Below are positions 62,541 through 64,000 of a DNA stretch of 64,000 nt, in pieces (positions within the stretch are counted from its first letter, which is position 1; each line of letters opens with the position of its first letter). The DNA is taken from assembly GCF_008180155.1 (NCBI RefSeq), contig NZ_VSZS01000068.1:62001-126000 (forward strand), in the 5' to 3' direction. The stretch comes from Neoaquamicrobium microcysteis. GTDB lineage: Bacteria > Pseudomonadota > Alphaproteobacteria > Rhizobiales > Rhizobiaceae. Under the pieces are notes generated by a model that saw only the letters and a list, made by a program, of their open reading frames with translations, had not been told where the DNA came from and did no database searches. The translations under genes were made by a program, and so were the position numbers.

Positions 62541-64000
62541 ATGGGTCTCGTTCACGAAATCGACTACGGAACACCGGCCTCCCGGGCCGAAAAGCAGATC
62601 ACGCTGACGGTCGACGGCTTCGAGGTGACGGTGCCCGAAGGCACATCGATCATGCGCGCCTCAATGGATGCGGGCATCGCCATCCCCAAGCTCTGCGCGA
62701 CCGACATGGTCGACGCGTTCGGATCCTGCCGGCTCTGCCTCGTCGAGATCGAAGGCCGCAACGGCACGCCATCCTCCTGCACCACGCCCGTTGCCGAAGG
62801 CATGGTCGTGCACACGCAGACTGGTCGCCTGAAGGACATCCGCCGCGGCGTGATGGAGCTCTACATCTCCGACCATCCGCTCGACTGCCTGACCTGCGCA
62901 GCAAACGGAGATTGCGAATTGCAGGACATGGCCGGCGCGGTCGGCCTGCGCGACGTTCGCTACGGCTACGATGGCGACAACCATGTGTTTGCGAAAAGCT
63001 GGGGCGCACTGTCGGATGGCACTGCAAACATGCGTTGGATGCCGAAGGACGAGTCCAACCCTTACTTCACCTACGATCCGTCCAAATGCATCGTCTGCTC
63101 GCGCTGCGTGCGTGCCTGCGAGGAAGTGCAGGGCACGTTTGCGCTGACGATTGAGGGCCGCGGCTTCGGCAGCCGCGTGTCGCCCGGCATGCATCAGGAT
63201 TTCCTTTCTTCGGAATGCGTGTCCTGCGGCGCTTGCGTGCAAGCCTGCCCTACTGCGACGCTCACCGAAAAATCCGTCATCGAGATCGGCCAGCCGGAAC
63301 GCTCGGTCGTCACCACCTGTGCCTATTGCGGTGTTGGCTGCTCGTTCAAGGCTGAGATGCGCGGCGACGAACTGGTGCGCATGGTGCCCTACAAGGACGG
63401 CAAGGCCAATCGCGGCCATAGCTGCGTTAAGGGCCGCTTTGCCTATGGATACGCGACCCACAAGGAACGCATCCTGAACCCGATGGTGCGCGAGAAAATC
63501 ACGGACCCTTGGCGTGAGGTGACCTGGGAGGAAGCCTTCGCCCACATCGCCGGAGAGTTCCGCCGCATCCAGTACCAGTATGGCAGGGGCGCGATCGGCG
63601 GCATCACCTCCTCGCGCTGTACCAACGAGGAAACCTACCTCGTTCAGAAGCTGATCCGGCAGGGTTTCGGCAACAACAATGTCGATACCTGCGCCCGCGT
63701 CTGTCACTCGCCCACCGGCTACGGCCTCGGCCAGACCTATGGAACGTCGGCTGGCACGCAGGATTTCGATTCCGTCGAGCATTCCGACGTCGTCATGGTG
63801 ATCGGTGCCAACCCTGCCGCCGGGCACCCTGTATTCGCCTCGCGCATGAAGAAGCGCCTGCGCCAAGGGGCGAAGCTCATCGTGATCGACCCGCGCCGCA
63901 CGGAGACCGTGAAGTCGCCGCATGTCGAAGCGTCCTATCATCTGCCGCTCAAGCCCGGAACCAACGTCGCGATCGTGACGGCGATGGCGCACGTCATCGT
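62541..64000 (+). CDS. fdsA: NAD-dependent formate dehydrogenase alpha (catalytic) subunit, truncated by window end
   Basis: The visible 486 codons hold the cluster region of this molybdenum enzyme, which oxidises formate to CO2: [2Fe-2S] cysteines C52, C63, C66, C80; the His-Cys3 site (C116, C119, C125); two ferredoxin-type [4Fe-4S] sets (C183-C193 and C226-C236); and the MoCo-domain cluster (C260, C263, C267, C295). Cys388 in CARVCHSPTGYG matches the metal-ligand position that is Sec in E. coli FdhF. GAGAACC precedes ATG 62541. Confidence 0.96.
   Translation, partial: MGLVHEIDYGTPASRAEKQITLTVDGFEVTVPEGTSIMRASMDAGIAIPKLCATDMVDAFGSCRLCLVEIEGRNGTPSSCTTPVAEGMVVHTQTGRLKDIRRGVMELYISDHPLDCLTCAANGDCELQDMAGAVGLRDVRYGYDGDNHVFAKSWGALSDGTANMRWMPKDESNPYFTYDPSKCIVCSRCVRACEEVQGTFALTIEGRGFGSRVSPGMHQDFLSSECVSCGACVQACPTATLTEKSVIEIGQPERSVVTTCAYCGVGCSFKAEMRGDELVRMVPYKDGKANRGHSCVKGRFAYGYATHKERILNPMVREKITDPWREVTWEEAFAHIAGEFRRIQYQYGRGAIGGITSSRCTNEETYLVQKLIRQGFGNNNVDTCARVCHSPTGYGLGQTYGTSAGTQDFDSVEHSDVVMVIGANPAAGHPVFASRMKKRLRQGAKLIVIDPRRTETVKSPHVEASYHLPLKPGTNVAIVTAMAHVI

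Overview
The window is about 64 kb of gene-dense, GC-rich chromosome. It looks like an alphaproteobacterium of the Hyphomicrobiales, most likely Phyllobacteriaceae-like (Mesorhizobium/Nitratireductor/Aquamicrobium type). The evidence is a class I lysyl-tRNA synthetase, a PodJ-like polar factor with a possible CtrA box, a TauE/TIGR02186 pair, a ligase-associated DNA-repair cluster, form II CoxSLM-type genes and an FdsGBA formate dehydrogenase. I see no phage, insertion sequence, CRISPR array or conjugation gene. It reads as ordinary chromosome carrying catabolic and repair modules.

Layout. 0-4.9 kb: truncated TerB-like gene, lysyl-tRNA synthetase, an S24-type repressor paired with a membrane-anchored degenerate nuclease-fold protein, a DsbA-fold isomerase and a thioesterase. 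5-12.2 kb: a minus-strand beta-oxidation operon (two acyl-CoA dehydrogenases, thiolase, FadB-type multienzyme) behind a MerR regulator; the operon promoter carries a large palindrome. 12.5-18.2 kb: the 1246-residue PodJ-like protein, then the sulfite exporter pair. 18.2-24.2 kb: two divergent pairs making the ligase-associated repair set (PdeM and Lhr-like helicase; MBL exonuclease and ATP-dependent ligase). 24.2-32.2 kb: an unknown membrane protein, an FMN oxidoreductase whose promoter has the same palindrome as the beta-oxidation operon, an EEP-family protein, a Tat-exported 5'-nucleotidase, a DgcN-like protein and a phospholipase D family protein.

32.2-36.1 kb: a molybdenum hydroxylase operon (coxS-coxL-coxM order). 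36.3 kb: tRNA-Thr(CGT). 37-44.7 kb: an AbrB-family membrane protein, a complete dipeptide/oligopeptide ABC transporter with a terminator-like hairpin after the binding-protein gene, and a DUF924 protein. 44.9-47.1 kb: a long-chain acyl-CoA ligase with an unusual, roughly 178-residue Lys/Ala/Pro-rich N-terminal extension resembling a histone H1 tail. 47.1-50.3 kb: CoxG-like protein, IlvD/Edd-family dehydratase and two small conserved proteins. 50.3-53.7 kb: an MttB-family methyltransferase downstream of a MocR regulator. 53.9-58.3 kb: glucose-6-phosphate isomerase, HAD phosphatase, PaaG-like isomerase and Mrp ATPase. 58.5-64 kb: two VOC proteins, then a LysR regulator, a perfect 21-bp palindrome, and fdsG-fdsB-fdsA, with fdsA cut by the window end.

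Fatty-acid metabolism recurs (beta-oxidation operon, thioesterase, FadD, PaaG) but at separate loci. Two different palindromic sites suggest at least two regulators: one site is shared by the beta-oxidation operon and the FMN oxidoreductase gene, and a tandem pair of another sequence lies over the fadD promoter. The observations I rate highest are the histone-tail-like FadD, the shared MerR-type palindrome, the FdsR-type site, and the repressor/degenerate-nuclease pair.
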